This document shows positions 8,029-16,181 of a stretch of DNA of 64,000 nucleotides, one piece after another. The notes below the pieces were generated by a model. The model did not search any database. It had not been told where the DNA came from and saw only the letters and a program-made list of their open reading frames with translations. Location: assembly GCA_002747255.1 (NCBI GenBank), contig PDUC01000033.1, forward strand, positions 1 to 64,000, in the 5' to 3' direction. Source of the DNA: Acidobacteriota bacterium. Its GTDB lineage: Bacteria > Acidobacteriota > Holophagae > Acanthopleuribacterales > Acanthopleuribacteraceae. A program made the translations under genes and the position numbers. Position 1 is the first letter of the stretch. Every line of letters begins with the position of its first letter.

Positions 8029-8461
8029 CCTTTAAATGAGTTTCAGCAGCATTGATGTGCTTTTTAGCCCGATAAAATTTTTCCTCCACGGTACTCTGTC
8101 TAAGTCTTTGGTATGTCTGAGTATCCCACTCATATTCAACAGCCGTTTTCAGGTTGAATTTTTCTTTAAAATAGACTGGCTAACTTGAATGACCGATTGT
8201 ATATTTAATACTAAGTGGCTATCTGAAAATGGAAGGTGAATGATTCCAAATTGAGCAGATAAAGCCCATTTTGAGTTGTCGATGTCTCAACCTGTCCGTG
8301 GTTTCAGTTCATGCTTGGGTCATGGCTTAATTATTAATTATCTGAAGCCAAGGGCAGCATTGCAACGCAGAGACTTTAACTGCTTAAATTCGGATGAATA
8401 GATAACCACGGGAAGTCAAGTCATTTGGCTTCCACGATACCGTCAATTAAAGGAGTTTCAC
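8029..8461. other. intergenic region before cytidylate-kinase-like gene
   Basis: 433 nt with no gene. Near the downstream end there is an imperfect hairpin (GGAAGTCA at 8411-8418 with TGGCTTCC at 8426-8433, one G-T pair) in the probable leader of the next gene. No known riboswitch was recognised. Confidence 0.35.
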
Positions 8462-9163
8462 ATGACCTCGTTCTGGATACCCAAACATTTAGACTTGAGA
8501 ATTGCAGCAGAAGTAAAGAACTTTCAAAAGAGTCCAGTCAAAAAGGCTCTTCCTTTCATTACCGTATCGAGATCCTATGGCTGTGATGGAATGGGTTTGG
8601 CACAGAAATTAGTTGATGAATTGAACAGGATTGACAGTGGTTGGTATCTGTTTAGTCGGAATATGTTGACCGAGAAAGGGGGTGTCCAGTTGAGTCCGGA
8701 ACGGCTTGAACAACTGGAGCAATACGGTCATTCCGAATTCCACAGCTACATAAGAGAAGCCCTCTTCGGTATGCCAAACCAGAGAGAGACAGTCGAAAAA
8801 CTGGGTGAAATAACCTGTCTGCTGGCTCAAGGGGGAAAAGTCGTCTTTTTGGGAGGAGGCGGAGCGCTTTTCACCCGTTCCCTGGAAAATGGTGTGCATG
8901 TTCGTTACGATGCCAGTCTTGAATGGCGCGTTCAGAATCACATCAAAAACTGGACCGATAAAGCCACACAGCAATATTGCAATATTCATCAGAAAGTCTT
9001 ATCGGAAAACAGCGACAGGGAGAGTTTTATTAAAACTTACCTGGGTGAAAATATCTCCAGCTCAGAACACTACGATCTGATATTTAACAATCAAAGGATA
9101 GATGTTACTCAGGCGACTTCTCTGATCATTGCACTGTTAAAAGCAAGAGGGTATTTGTCCTGA
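8462..9163 (+). CDS. cytidylate kinase-like family protein
   Basis: A 233-aa P-loop-related kinase. The segment FITVSRSYGCDGMGLAQKLVDEL (about 33-55) is the hallmark of the cytidylate-kinase-like family (PF13189), where the usual GxxGxGKS loop is replaced by SRxYGxxGxxxA. VFLGGGGALFTR and VHVRYDASLEWRVQNHI (about 130-165) match the middle part, and HYDLIFNNQRIDV near 200 the end. Family members are nucleotide kinases by fold with mostly untested substrates. AAAGGAG lies 8 nt before the ATG. The next gene begins 11 nt later, so the two are probably co-transcribed. Confidence 0.85.
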   Translation: MTSFWIPKHLDLRIAAEVKNFQKSPVKKALPFITVSRSYGCDGMGLAQKLVDELNRIDSGWYLFSRNMLTEKGGVQLSPERLEQLEQYGHSEFHSYIREALFGMPNQRETVEKLGEITCLLAQGGKVVFLGGGGALFTRSLENGVHVRYDASLEWRVQNHIKNWTDKATQQYCNIHQKVLSENSDRESFIKTYLGENISSSEHYDLIFNNQRIDVTQATSLIIALLKARGYLS

Positions 9164-9174
9164 AGGCTTCAGGT

Positions 9175-9813
9175 ATGGACAGCTCTTCAATTAGCTGTAT
9201 CCTATTGGCCGCTGGCGGCAGCAGGCGGATGGGAGGTGAGCAGAAAGTCCTTTTGTCTCTGAATCAAATGTCTTTCTTGCACCGAATCGTGACTCAGATT
9301 CTTGCCTGTAAACCGGGCCAAATAGTTGTGGTTACGGGTCATCACTCTAAGCGGATTGAAGCCCATTTACAAGCCATGCCGGCTTGGTATGAGCGTTCCA
9401 ATGCAACAGAAAAAGTGATCGTGTTTAACAGGGTTTGGGAAAGCGGGATGGCATCCTCTATTCAAGCCGGCATGGGAGCTCTTTCCCGCAAGTGTAAAGG
9501 TGTCATGATCGCCCTTGGTGATCTTCCATTAATCAGGAATGAAACTTATGGCCGAATTTGCAATCACTTCCTGCGCCATCCGGCAAAAATAATACGGCCT
9601 GTATGTGACCAAAAACCCGGACATCCGGTCATCTTTCCGCGAGCGAGGTTTTCTGAGTTGAGTCAGTTAAAGGGAGATAAAGGCGGGAGTCAACTGTTCA
9701 GCGAACATGACCATGAGCTGTTGTTGGTTCCAGTAAATGATCCTGGTATTTATCGTGATATCGACTCATGGCAAGACTGGCAACTTTTATCCGTTGATGG
9801 ACTCCAGTCTTAA
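9175..9813 (+). CDS. MobA/MocA-like nucleotidyltransferase
   Basis: A 212-aa NTP-transferase-fold protein. The N-terminal signature SCILLAAGGSRRMGGEQKVLL (about 6-26) is the nucleotide-binding loop with the usual LAAGxSxRMGxxK form. IVVVTGHHSKRI, NRVWESGMASSIQAGM and GVMIALGDLPLI are further family motifs, and KPGHPVIFP is typical of molybdenum cofactor cytidylyltransferase (MocA) relatives. It may add CMP to molybdopterin or act on another acceptor; no molybdoenzyme or XdhC gene is near. Its 3' end overlaps the convergent cNMP gene by 27 nt. Confidence 0.85.
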   Translation: MDSSSISCILLAAGGSRRMGGEQKVLLSLNQMSFLHRIVTQILACKPGQIVVVTGHHSKRIEAHLQAMPAWYERSNATEKVIVFNRVWESGMASSIQAGMGALSRKCKGVMIALGDLPLIRNETYGRICNHFLRHPAKIIRPVCDQKPGHPVIFPRARFSELSQLKGDKGGSQLFSEHDHELLLVPVNDPGIYRDIDSWQDWQLLSVDGLQS

Positions 9814-10272
9814 CCCTCGTACTCTTTCTCGGATAAGTTGAGCCATTTTAATGGCTATCTTGTATCCAAACAGCCAATCCTGATGAAAAAAGTGTTCCAG
9901 TTTCCGTGAATCAACGGCAATAACCTGGCATCGTGTTTGGGCCAAGGCGGCCGCATTGGTGAAATAGGGTGGTACCAGAGACGTCCATCCAAAAACATCT
10001 TCTCTACCCAGGTTTGCAACTGAAACGTATTTCTTGGGGTAGTCTTTTGTTTGGGCTTCATTGCCGGCAGCTTCTGAATCTGGCACTTCCATACAGATAT
10101 TAACATGCCCTCTTTCAATAAGATAAAAATAATCTAACTGATCACCACTTTGGAAGAAAAGATAGCCTTCTTCGATTTCCAGCTCTTGTGCAAGTGATGC
10201 AATTTTCTCCACTTGAGGCAAAGTCAATCCACTGAAAAAAGAATGTGTTCTGGTTTTATCGGTAGAAATCAT
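9787..10272 (-). CDS. stand-alone cyclic-nucleotide-binding domain protein
   Basis: A 161-aa protein made of one Crp/cNMP-binding beta-roll. FFSGLTLPQVEKIASLAQ is the N-terminal helix region, EEGYLFFQSGDQLDYFYLIERGHVNI the core strands, and NLGREDVFGW the phosphate-binding cassette region. A C-terminal helix follows, but no helix-turn-helix, so it is not a Crp-type activator by itself; it may gate a partner protein. ATG at 10272 is preferred over the TTG at 10275 because AGGAGG (10280-10285) is then 7 nt away. It converges on the MocA-like gene with a 27-nt tail overlap. Confidence 0.85.
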   Translation of the reverse strand: MISTDKTRTHSFFSGLTLPQVEKIASLAQELEIEEGYLFFQSGDQLDYFYLIERGHVNICMEVPDSEAAGNEAQTKDYPKKYVSVANLGREDVFGWTSLVPPYFTNAAALAQTRCQVIAVDSRKLEHFFHQDWLFGYKIAIKMAQLIRERVRGLRLESING

Positions 10273-10580
10273 CAATAGACCTCCTGTTTTTGGGCTGCAT
10301 CATCAACTATGTATCGGATTTTAATAAAAAGGGAGTGAGAGTTAGATCCCTGTTGACGTTGTTTCCAAATGAAACATAATCGTTTTTCTCATAAGATTCA
10401 AGGTCATTTATAACTAAACAGGGGTGCGCCATCTTCAATATGCCATAGCTATTGTCATGAACTATTTCCCTCGACTTGAAGAACAACCTTGAAAAGTCTG
10501 CCTTAATACAATTATAATTTATCATCCTGTCAAGGGAAAAATTTAGCCAGCTAAAGGTTTAAAAAATAAGGAGAAAGAGT
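10273..10580. other. divergent intergenic region
   Basis: A 308-nt AT-rich region between the minus-strand cNMP gene and the plus-strand DUF4332 gene. It must hold both promoters; the plus-strand one is listed separately. A 72-codon minus-strand ORF inside it lacks a ribosome binding site and is not called. Confidence 0.45.
10489..10518 (+). promoter_or_regulatory. sigma70-type promoter for the DUF4332 gene
   Basis: TTGAAA at 10489-10494 and a perfect TATAAT at 10513-10518 with an 18-nt spacer, about 63 nt before the ATG at 10581. Confidence 0.55.
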
Positions 10581-10985
10581 ATGGCAAAAATAACGGATAT
10601 CGAAGGAATTGGGCCTGCAAATGCCGAAAAACTAAAGGCTGCAGGGGTAAACACATTAGAAGGGCTGTTAAAACTGGGTTGTGAGAAAAAAGGCCGCAAA
10701 GGAATATCAGAAAAAGCGGGTATCGACGAAAAGACCATTCTCAATTGGGTGAATCGCGCTGACCTTACTCGCATTAAGGGTGTAAGTACTCAATATGCTG
10801 ACTTACTGAAGTTTGCAGGTGTCGATACGGTACCCGAGCTGGCTCAGAGAAATGCCGCTAATCTGACAGCCAAAATGATTGAAGTGAACACAGCGAAAAA
10901 ACTGGTGCGCAAATTGCCAACTGAATCTCAAGTTACAAACTGGGTTGCTCAAGCCAAAGAATTGCCCAGGATTATCAAACACTGA
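10581..10985 (+). CDS. DUF4332 domain protein (tandem helix-hairpin-helix)
   Basis: A 134-aa protein with two helix-hairpin-helix-like units: ITDIEGIGPANAEKLKAAGVNTLEGLL (about 4-30) and LTRIKGVSTQYADLLKFAGVDTVPELA (about 57-83). This arrangement is the DUF4332 fold, related to HhH modules that bind DNA or nucleotides. It ends in a basic helix. It has its own promoter and terminator, suggesting a highly expressed single gene. GGAGAAAGAG precedes the ATG. Role unknown; non-sequence-specific DNA binding is a reasonable guess. Confidence 0.88.
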   Translation: MAKITDIEGIGPANAEKLKAAGVNTLEGLLKLGCEKKGRKGISEKAGIDEKTILNWVNRADLTRIKGVSTQYADLLKFAGVDTVPELAQRNAANLTAKMIEVNTAKKLVRKLPTESQVTNWVAQAKELPRIIKH

Positions 10986-11010
10986 TCTGTTTTACCAATT
11001 GAAATGTTAA

Positions 11011-11036
11011 AAGGCACCTCTTGGGTGCCTTTTTTC
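11011..11036 (+). terminator. terminator between convergent genes, probably bidirectional
   Basis: AAGGCACC (11011-11018) pairs with GGTGCCTT (11024-11031) over a 5-nt loop, followed by TTTTT. Upstream of the stem there is a short A run, so the hairpin can also end the minus-strand SPFH transcript. Confidence 0.85.
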
Positions 11037-11051
11037 GTTGGACAAGATCGC

Positions 11052-12338
11052 TTACTTGCCTTTTTTTATGGTCATATCGAGTCCAAGGTCTTTCATGTTC
11101 TTCATGTTCTGGAGCATCATGAACTGCTTAAAATCCAAGTCTGCGCTTCCGTTTTGATTGTCGGAGCCACCGCCCATATAAACCGAGGGGACTTGACGTT
11201 TTGCGAAAGCGGATGCCCAGACTTTTTGGGCTTCCACATAGGTCTCGAGCTTCTGTGCCAGAGCACCATCGGCTGCCAGAACCAGAGCTTTTCTTTTAGC
11301 CTCACCTTCACCGAGAAGAATTTGTCTCTGTTTCTCTTCTGCTGCGGCCAGCTTTTCAAGTTTCGCGACTTCCAGCTTTTTTTGAGCATCCAGTTCGGCA
11401 ACTTCTTTCAGCTTTTCAGCATCGACCACGGCTCTTATTTTTTCCTGTTCCTTTTCATAGCGGGCTTTCATAACTTGAGCTTTACCCTGCTCTTCCGCTG
11501 TCTTCGCTTCCTGTTTGGCGCGTTCCGCTTCAGCCCGGGCTGTGGCAACAGCCATTAGGGCTTCCTGTTGAGTGGCGATCTGTTTGCGAACTTTGTCAGC
11601 ATAGACAAAACTCTTGATCTCGAAATTGGCCAGGGAAATGCCCGACCCTTCCAGGGGATTTCTCTGATAAATAGGGTTGCCACTAGCATCCCTCTTGATT
11701 ATTTTGGCGAGTTTAATGGTGCTTTTTCCCGTAATGGGATCAATCGTTTCTTTCTCAATCTCTTCCGTCTCGTACAAACCATTCTGGATTTGATCCCAGG
11801 TCCATGTTATGTAATTCTGACGTTTTTCACTGTAGCTTTCTCGGGCGGTCATGAGGTTGGCTGTCATCCGCATGGCATTCCTTGCCACAGGCAGGATGAG
11901 CTTGTGCTCCATTTCTCTGTAGCTCCTGAAACCCATCACCGTGATGAGATCGATGGCTTCTTTTTCGGTTGAGGGTAAGATGACACGCAGTGTACCGGAG
12001 ATACTGCAGAGTGAGCCGTCATTAAAGCGAACTTCAATCGATTCATCGTATCTTCCACCTTCATCTGAGTCTGCCGTAAAGAAAAATGTCTCGGCCTTTG
12101 GCCAAACGGTGATATCTCCAAAAAGCTGGAGCCAAACTCCCGGTGTCATTTTAGCGGACATGTTACCTGTAATAGCCGCCTGTCTAACCTGATAGGTTCC
12201 TTTTTCGACTGTGTCGATGAGTTGAGGTCCTATACTGATTAAAATCAGCAAGACGATGATGGCCGACATAAAGCGACCAAACTTTTTCATAACGATACCG
12301 CCGTCGATGTTCATTTTCTGATTATTCTGTTCAAGCAT
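11052..12338 (-). CDS. SPFH (stomatin/prohibitin/flotillin) domain membrane protein
   Basis: A 428-aa protein. A short N-terminal tail is followed by a membrane anchor at about 24-40 (MSAIIVLLILISIGPQL), a Band 7/SPFH domain (about 45-250) and a long Ala/Glu/Lys-rich coiled coil (about 250-355), with GEGEAKRKALVLAADG at its end, typical of flotillin-like proteins. The C-terminus is flexible and Gly/Asn/Met-rich. Such proteins form oligomeric membrane microdomain scaffolds or hold membrane proteases. The start is supported by AGGAGG at 12345-12350. No NfeD or FtsH partner is adjacent; it stands alone. Confidence 0.9.
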   Translation of the reverse strand: MLEQNNQKMNIDGGIVMKKFGRFMSAIIVLLILISIGPQLIDTVEKGTYQVRQAAITGNMSAKMTPGVWLQLFGDITVWPKAETFFFTADSDEGGRYDESIEVRFNDGSLCSISGTLRVILPSTEKEAIDLITVMGFRSYREMEHKLILPVARNAMRMTANLMTARESYSEKRQNYITWTWDQIQNGLYETEEIEKETIDPITGKSTIKLAKIIKRDASGNPIYQRNPLEGSGISLANFEIKSFVYADKVRKQIATQQEALMAVATARAEAERAKQEAKTAEEQGKAQVMKARYEKEQEKIRAVVDAEKLKEVAELDAQKKLEVAKLEKLAAAEEKQRQILLGEGEAKRKALVLAADGALAQKLETYVEAQKVWASAFAKRQVPSVYMGGGSDNQNGSADLDFKQFMMLQNMKNMKDLGLDMTIKKGK

Positions 12339-12606
12339 GTTTTTCCTCCTTGCAAAAAGTTGATATACACAATCAAAACAAGAATAGTGCCAGAGATAGT
12401 GCTTTGCAAGTTTAATTTTTAGAGCGTTTTAGCAATAAACGCTTCGCAGTTCTAACTGATAGAAAAGACTGGATATGAGTACTTAGTCGCAGTCTGTTTC
12501 ATAGTTGACGGTAAAACGGCTAAAACAGATCCATTCTTACTTTATTGTTGCAGGTCGGTATCAGTGTATTGCAAACAGTGATACCGATCCGGGGTTGCTG
12601 TGCCCT

Positions 12607-15600
12607 TTAGACTTTAACGATATCCAGAACAACAGCTTTGTCGTTGACATCCCATTCTTTTGATTCGTCACTGACAAAAGACTCTTCATTCAAGCTGACA
12701 CAGAGCGTTTCTCTTTTTATGTAGTCACCAAACAAAGCGATGCATTTTGATAAGTGAGCATCGTCTTTTTCCTTCCATGTGACTTTCAACTTAATTCGAT
12801 CTTCAACTCTGTAGCCAACATCTTTTCTGAAGTTTTGAATGCGGTTGACCAGCTCTCTTGCATCGCCTTCCAGCAGGAGTTCTTCTGTGAGCAGTGTGTC
12901 GAGGGCGATGGTAATGCCATCTTCACTTGATACCACTTGTCCTGCCTTCTCCTTGCGGTCAATCAGGAAATCATCGGTTGTCAACACATGACCTTTCAGC
13001 TCAATTTGACCGGTGTCGATGAGGGTGACGATATCGTCATGGCTCATATCGCGGATAGCGGGATTGAGGACGCGCAGTGATTTTCCAAGACGAGGACCCA
13101 GTACCTTCAAATTGGGCCGAACGGAATAGTCGACCAGTTCTGTTTCATCGTGCATGTAGTCGATTTGTTTGATGTTCAGCTCTTCAAGTACGATATCTCT
13201 CATATCTTTGAGGGCTTCTTTCTGATCATCGTTAACGACCGTTTTCAATGAGGACAGAGGCTGTCTGATCTTCAAATTGTGTTTAGCACGCAGTGACCGG
13301 CCCTGTGAAACTAAAATGCGAACATAGTGCATTTCCTTTTCAATTTGAGAATCAATCCATTCCTCTACGGGTTTTGGATAATCACAGAGATGCACACTTG
13401 GCTTACCCGACTTGAGGTTGCCTGTCAGATTTCGGTAGATTGCCTCGCTGATAAAGGGCAGGAAAGGGGCCATGACCTTGGAAAATTCAACCAGCACATA
13501 ATACAGTGTGTTGTAGGCGTGTTGTTTGTCTGCATCGTTTTCAGCCCGCCAGAACCGTCGTCTGGAGCGCCGGATGTACCAGTTTGTGAGCAGGTCGGTA
13601 AAGTGCTCAAGCTCGGGAATAACCTTGTAGAGATAGGAACCCTCCATGTGCTTGGTTACTCGTTTCACAAGTGTCTGGAATCTCGAGACGATCCAACGAT
13701 CCAGTTTATGATTGGAAGGTTGATAAGTTGCGCCAGGCTCAAACCTGTCCAGCTTGGCATAGGTTACAAAGAACCCGTAGGCATTGTAAAAAGGTGAGAG
13801 CATGTTTCTGAAAACCTGTTCAATGCCCTCTCGCTGGAATCGCACCGGTTCTGCTCTTACGACAGGTGAATCGATCAAGTAGGCACGCAGACAATCGGCT
13901 CCGTACTCTTCGATGATTTCCAGGGGATCGGGATAGTTCTTTTTCGACTTGGACATTTTCTGCCCATCTTCGGCCAGGATAATGCCATTGACAACGACGT
14001 TCTTGAAAGCGGGTTTATCAAAGAGAGCTGCTGAAAGAACCGTCAGGGTGTAGAACCAGCCGCGTGTTTGGTCGAGACCTTCCGCGATAAAATCTGCAGG
14101 GAAGGTGGCTTCAAATTCCTCCTTGTGTTCAAAGGGGTAGTGGTTCTGTGAATAGGGCATGGATCCCGATTCAAACCAGCAGTCGAACACCTCTGAAATT
14201 CTCTTGTAGGTTTTTCCGTCTTTTTCAAACGTAATACAATCGATAAAGTGAGAATGAAGGTCGGTGATGGTCTGGCCCGATAGTTCTTCTAGTTCCCTGG
14301 TGGAGCCAACGGCAATCATATCGCCTGTTTCTTCGCATCTCCAGATGGGGATAGGCGTTCCCCAATAGCGATTTCTGGAAATGTTCCAGTCTCTTGCCTG
14401 TTCTAACCAATTGCCGAATCTCTTCTTGCCGACAGCTTCAGGGACCCAGTGGATTTGTTCGTTTGCTGCTAAAAGTTTGTCACGAATATCCTCCACTCGC
14501 ACAAACCAGGTGGTAATGGCTTTGTAGATGAGCGGTGTTTCGGATCGCCAGCAGAAGGGGTAGTTGTGCTGAATCGTACCCTGATGAATCAGTTTGCCTT
14601 CCTCTTTCAGTCTGTTGATAATTTGTTTATCGGCGTCTTTGACGTGCATTCCTTTGTAGTCTGTGACAGTGTCTGTAAAACGCCCTTCCATATCAACAGG
14701 GTCTACCAGAGGGATGTGGTATTGCTTGCAGATCATGAAATCCTCTTCACCAAAGGCAGGTGCCATGTGAACAATTCCCGTTCCGTCTTCATCGGTCGCG
14801 TGTTCGGAAGCAATCACTTTAAAGGAATTTTCATTGTCTTTGAAGTAGGGGAACAGGGGTTCGTAGGGCCGGTCGACCAGCTTTGATCCCTTGACGGTTT
14901 CAAGAACGGTAAGCTCGGTCTTTAAAAGACTCTCATAGTGCGCGCGTCTTCCCGCTGCCAGGATATATTGATCGCCTGTCAGCTTGCATCGAACCAGGTT
15001 GTAATCCAGGTTGGCACCTACAGCAAGCGCGAGGTTGGAAGGGAGTGTCCACGGCGTGGTGGTCCAGGCCAGGAAGTAGGTGTTTTCACGGTCCAGAGCT
15101 TTAAACCTGAGAGTGATAGCCGGATCCTGTACACTTTTATAATTCATGTTGGCTTCAAAGTTTGAAAGGGGAGTGGAGAGCTTCCAGGAGAACGGCATGA
15201 CGCGATGACCTTCATACACCAGACCTTTGTCCCAAAGCTGTTTAAATGCCCACCAAATGGACTCCATGAAACCCTTGTCCATAGTGCGGTAACCGTTCTT
15301 GAAGTCGACCCATCTGCCCGTTCGTTTGACGATGTGCTCCCATTCGGAGGTGTATTTCAGGACGATGGAGCGACAGTATTCGTTAAATTTACCAACACCG
15401 TACTTCTCAATTTCGTATTTTCCGCTTAGGTTCAGACCCTCGAGTTTATTCAAATCCTTGGCGGCTTCGTTCTCAACGGGCAAACCGTGGCAATCCCATC
15501 CGAAAACTCTGGGCACATAACGGCCTTGCATGGTCCAGTACCTGGGAACGATGTCTTTAATGGTTCCGGCGAGTAGGTGCCCATAGTGGGGGAGGCCTGT

Positions 15601-15750
15601 GGCAAAAGGAGGGCCATCGTAGAAAATATAGGGTTTGGCATCGACCCTTTGTTCCAGAGACTTTTCAAAAATTTTTTCTTTTTCCCAGAATTTGAGAATA
15701 TCTTTTTCCATTTCTGAAAAATTAGCTTTTGGGTTCACTTCTTTAAACAT
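12607..15750 (-). CDS. ileS: isoleucyl-tRNA synthetase, eukaryote-like type
   Basis: A 1047-aa class I tRNA synthetase that charges tRNA-Ile. The HIGH motif is HYGH (55-58) in PPFATGLPHYGHLLAGT, followed by GWDCHGLPVE; KMSKS lies near 598-602. It has the CP1 editing domain (TTWTLPSNLALAVG, DEDGTGIVHMAPAFGEED) and the C-terminal extension seen in type 2 (eukaryote/archaea-like) IleRS, without the zinc-binding tail of type 1. The start is moved to ATG 15750, which has AGGAG at 15758-15762 and gives the usual N-terminus; the longer frame would add 27 atypical residues. Type 2 IleRS are usually insensitive to mupirocin. Confidence 0.95.
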   Translation of the reverse strand: MFKEVNPKANFSEMEKDILKFWEKEKIFEKSLEQRVDAKPYIFYDGPPFATGLPHYGHLLAGTIKDIVPRYWTMQGRYVPRVFGWDCHGLPVENEAAKDLNKLEGLNLSGKYEIEKYGVGKFNEYCRSIVLKYTSEWEHIVKRTGRWVDFKNGYRTMDKGFMESIWWAFKQLWDKGLVYEGHRVMPFSWKLSTPLSNFEANMNYKSVQDPAITLRFKALDRENTYFLAWTTTPWTLPSNLALAVGANLDYNLVRCKLTGDQYILAAGRRAHYESLLKTELTVLETVKGSKLVDRPYEPLFPYFKDNENSFKVIASEHATDEDGTGIVHMAPAFGEEDFMICKQYHIPLVDPVDMEGRFTDTVTDYKGMHVKDADKQIINRLKEEGKLIHQGTIQHNYPFCWRSETPLIYKAITTWFVRVEDIRDKLLAANEQIHWVPEAVGKKRFGNWLEQARDWNISRNRYWGTPIPIWRCEETGDMIAVGSTRELEELSGQTITDLHSHFIDCITFEKDGKTYKRISEVFDCWFESGSMPYSQNHYPFEHKEEFEATFPADFIAEGLDQTRGWFYTLTVLSAALFDKPAFKNVVVNGIILAEDGQKMSKSKKNYPDPLEIIEEYGADCLRAYLIDSPVVRAEPVRFQREGIEQVFRNMLSPFYNAYGFFVTYAKLDRFEPGATYQPSNHKLDRWIVSRFQTLVKRVTKHMEGSYLYKVIPELEHFTDLLTNWYIRRSRRRFWRAENDADKQHAYNTLYYVLVEFSKVMAPFLPFISEAIYRNLTGNLKSGKPSVHLCDYPKPVEEWIDSQIEKEMHYVRILVSQGRSLRAKHNLKIRQPLSSLKTVVNDDQKEALKDMRDIVLEELNIKQIDYMHDETELVDYSVRPNLKVLGPRLGKSLRVLNPAIRDMSHDDIVTLIDTGQIELKGHVLTTDDFLIDRKEKAGQVVSSEDGITIALDTLLTEELLLEGDARELVNRIQNFRKDVGYRVEDRIKLKVTWKEKDDAHLSKCIALFGDYIKRETLCVSLNEESFVSDESKEWDVNDKAVVLDIVKV

Positions 15751-16181
15751 GCCATAACTCCTGAATGGACGTCGTGTGGCAGACGTCGCCGGGGCTCGAA
15801 ATAGACTGAGCCGTAAAATACAAAGCCTCAACTTACTGGATTTTCATTCACTTGTAAAGACTGATTTTTATTATTCCAATTTACCCTTTGCATTTCATAA
15901 AACCCAATGGCGTTTTTCAAATACCCAGGGTTCATTGATTGAAAAAGACGGTGAACACAGTGAATTGTAAGCAGGACCTCTCTGATAACTCTTTCTACTT
16001 AAAAGGAGTTCAAAATGGTATAGTAGTTGTGATTGAATGAAAGAACGCACTGCTTAACTGTTTAACACAAGCCCCAATGGGAGTCCTGAACAGCGGCCGT
16101 GTTGTTTTTATACATCTCAAAGGATACCCGGTTGTACTCCGGGGCTGTAGTCCTTTACGTAATGAACAATTGTGGGGTTGA
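15751..16181. other. divergent intergenic region between ileS and the M49-like gene
   Basis: 431 nt that should carry divergent promoters. I looked for a T-box leader upstream of ileS and saw no T-box sequence or antiterminator. No RNA gene was recognised. Confidence 0.4.

Noticed and set aside
10307-10525. A 72-codon minus-strand frame upstream of the cNMP gene
   Set aside because: No ribosome site, no recognisable protein features, and it covers the promoter of the DUF4332 gene.
11004-11558. A 184-codon plus-strand frame opposite the SPFH gene
   Set aside because: Composition (Leu/Phe/Cys-rich) is that of a shadow of the Ala/Glu/Lys-rich coiled coil, and it begins inside the terminator.
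15751-16181. Possible T-box riboswitch for ileS
   Set aside because: No T-box consensus or antiterminator/terminator pair could be found in the leader.
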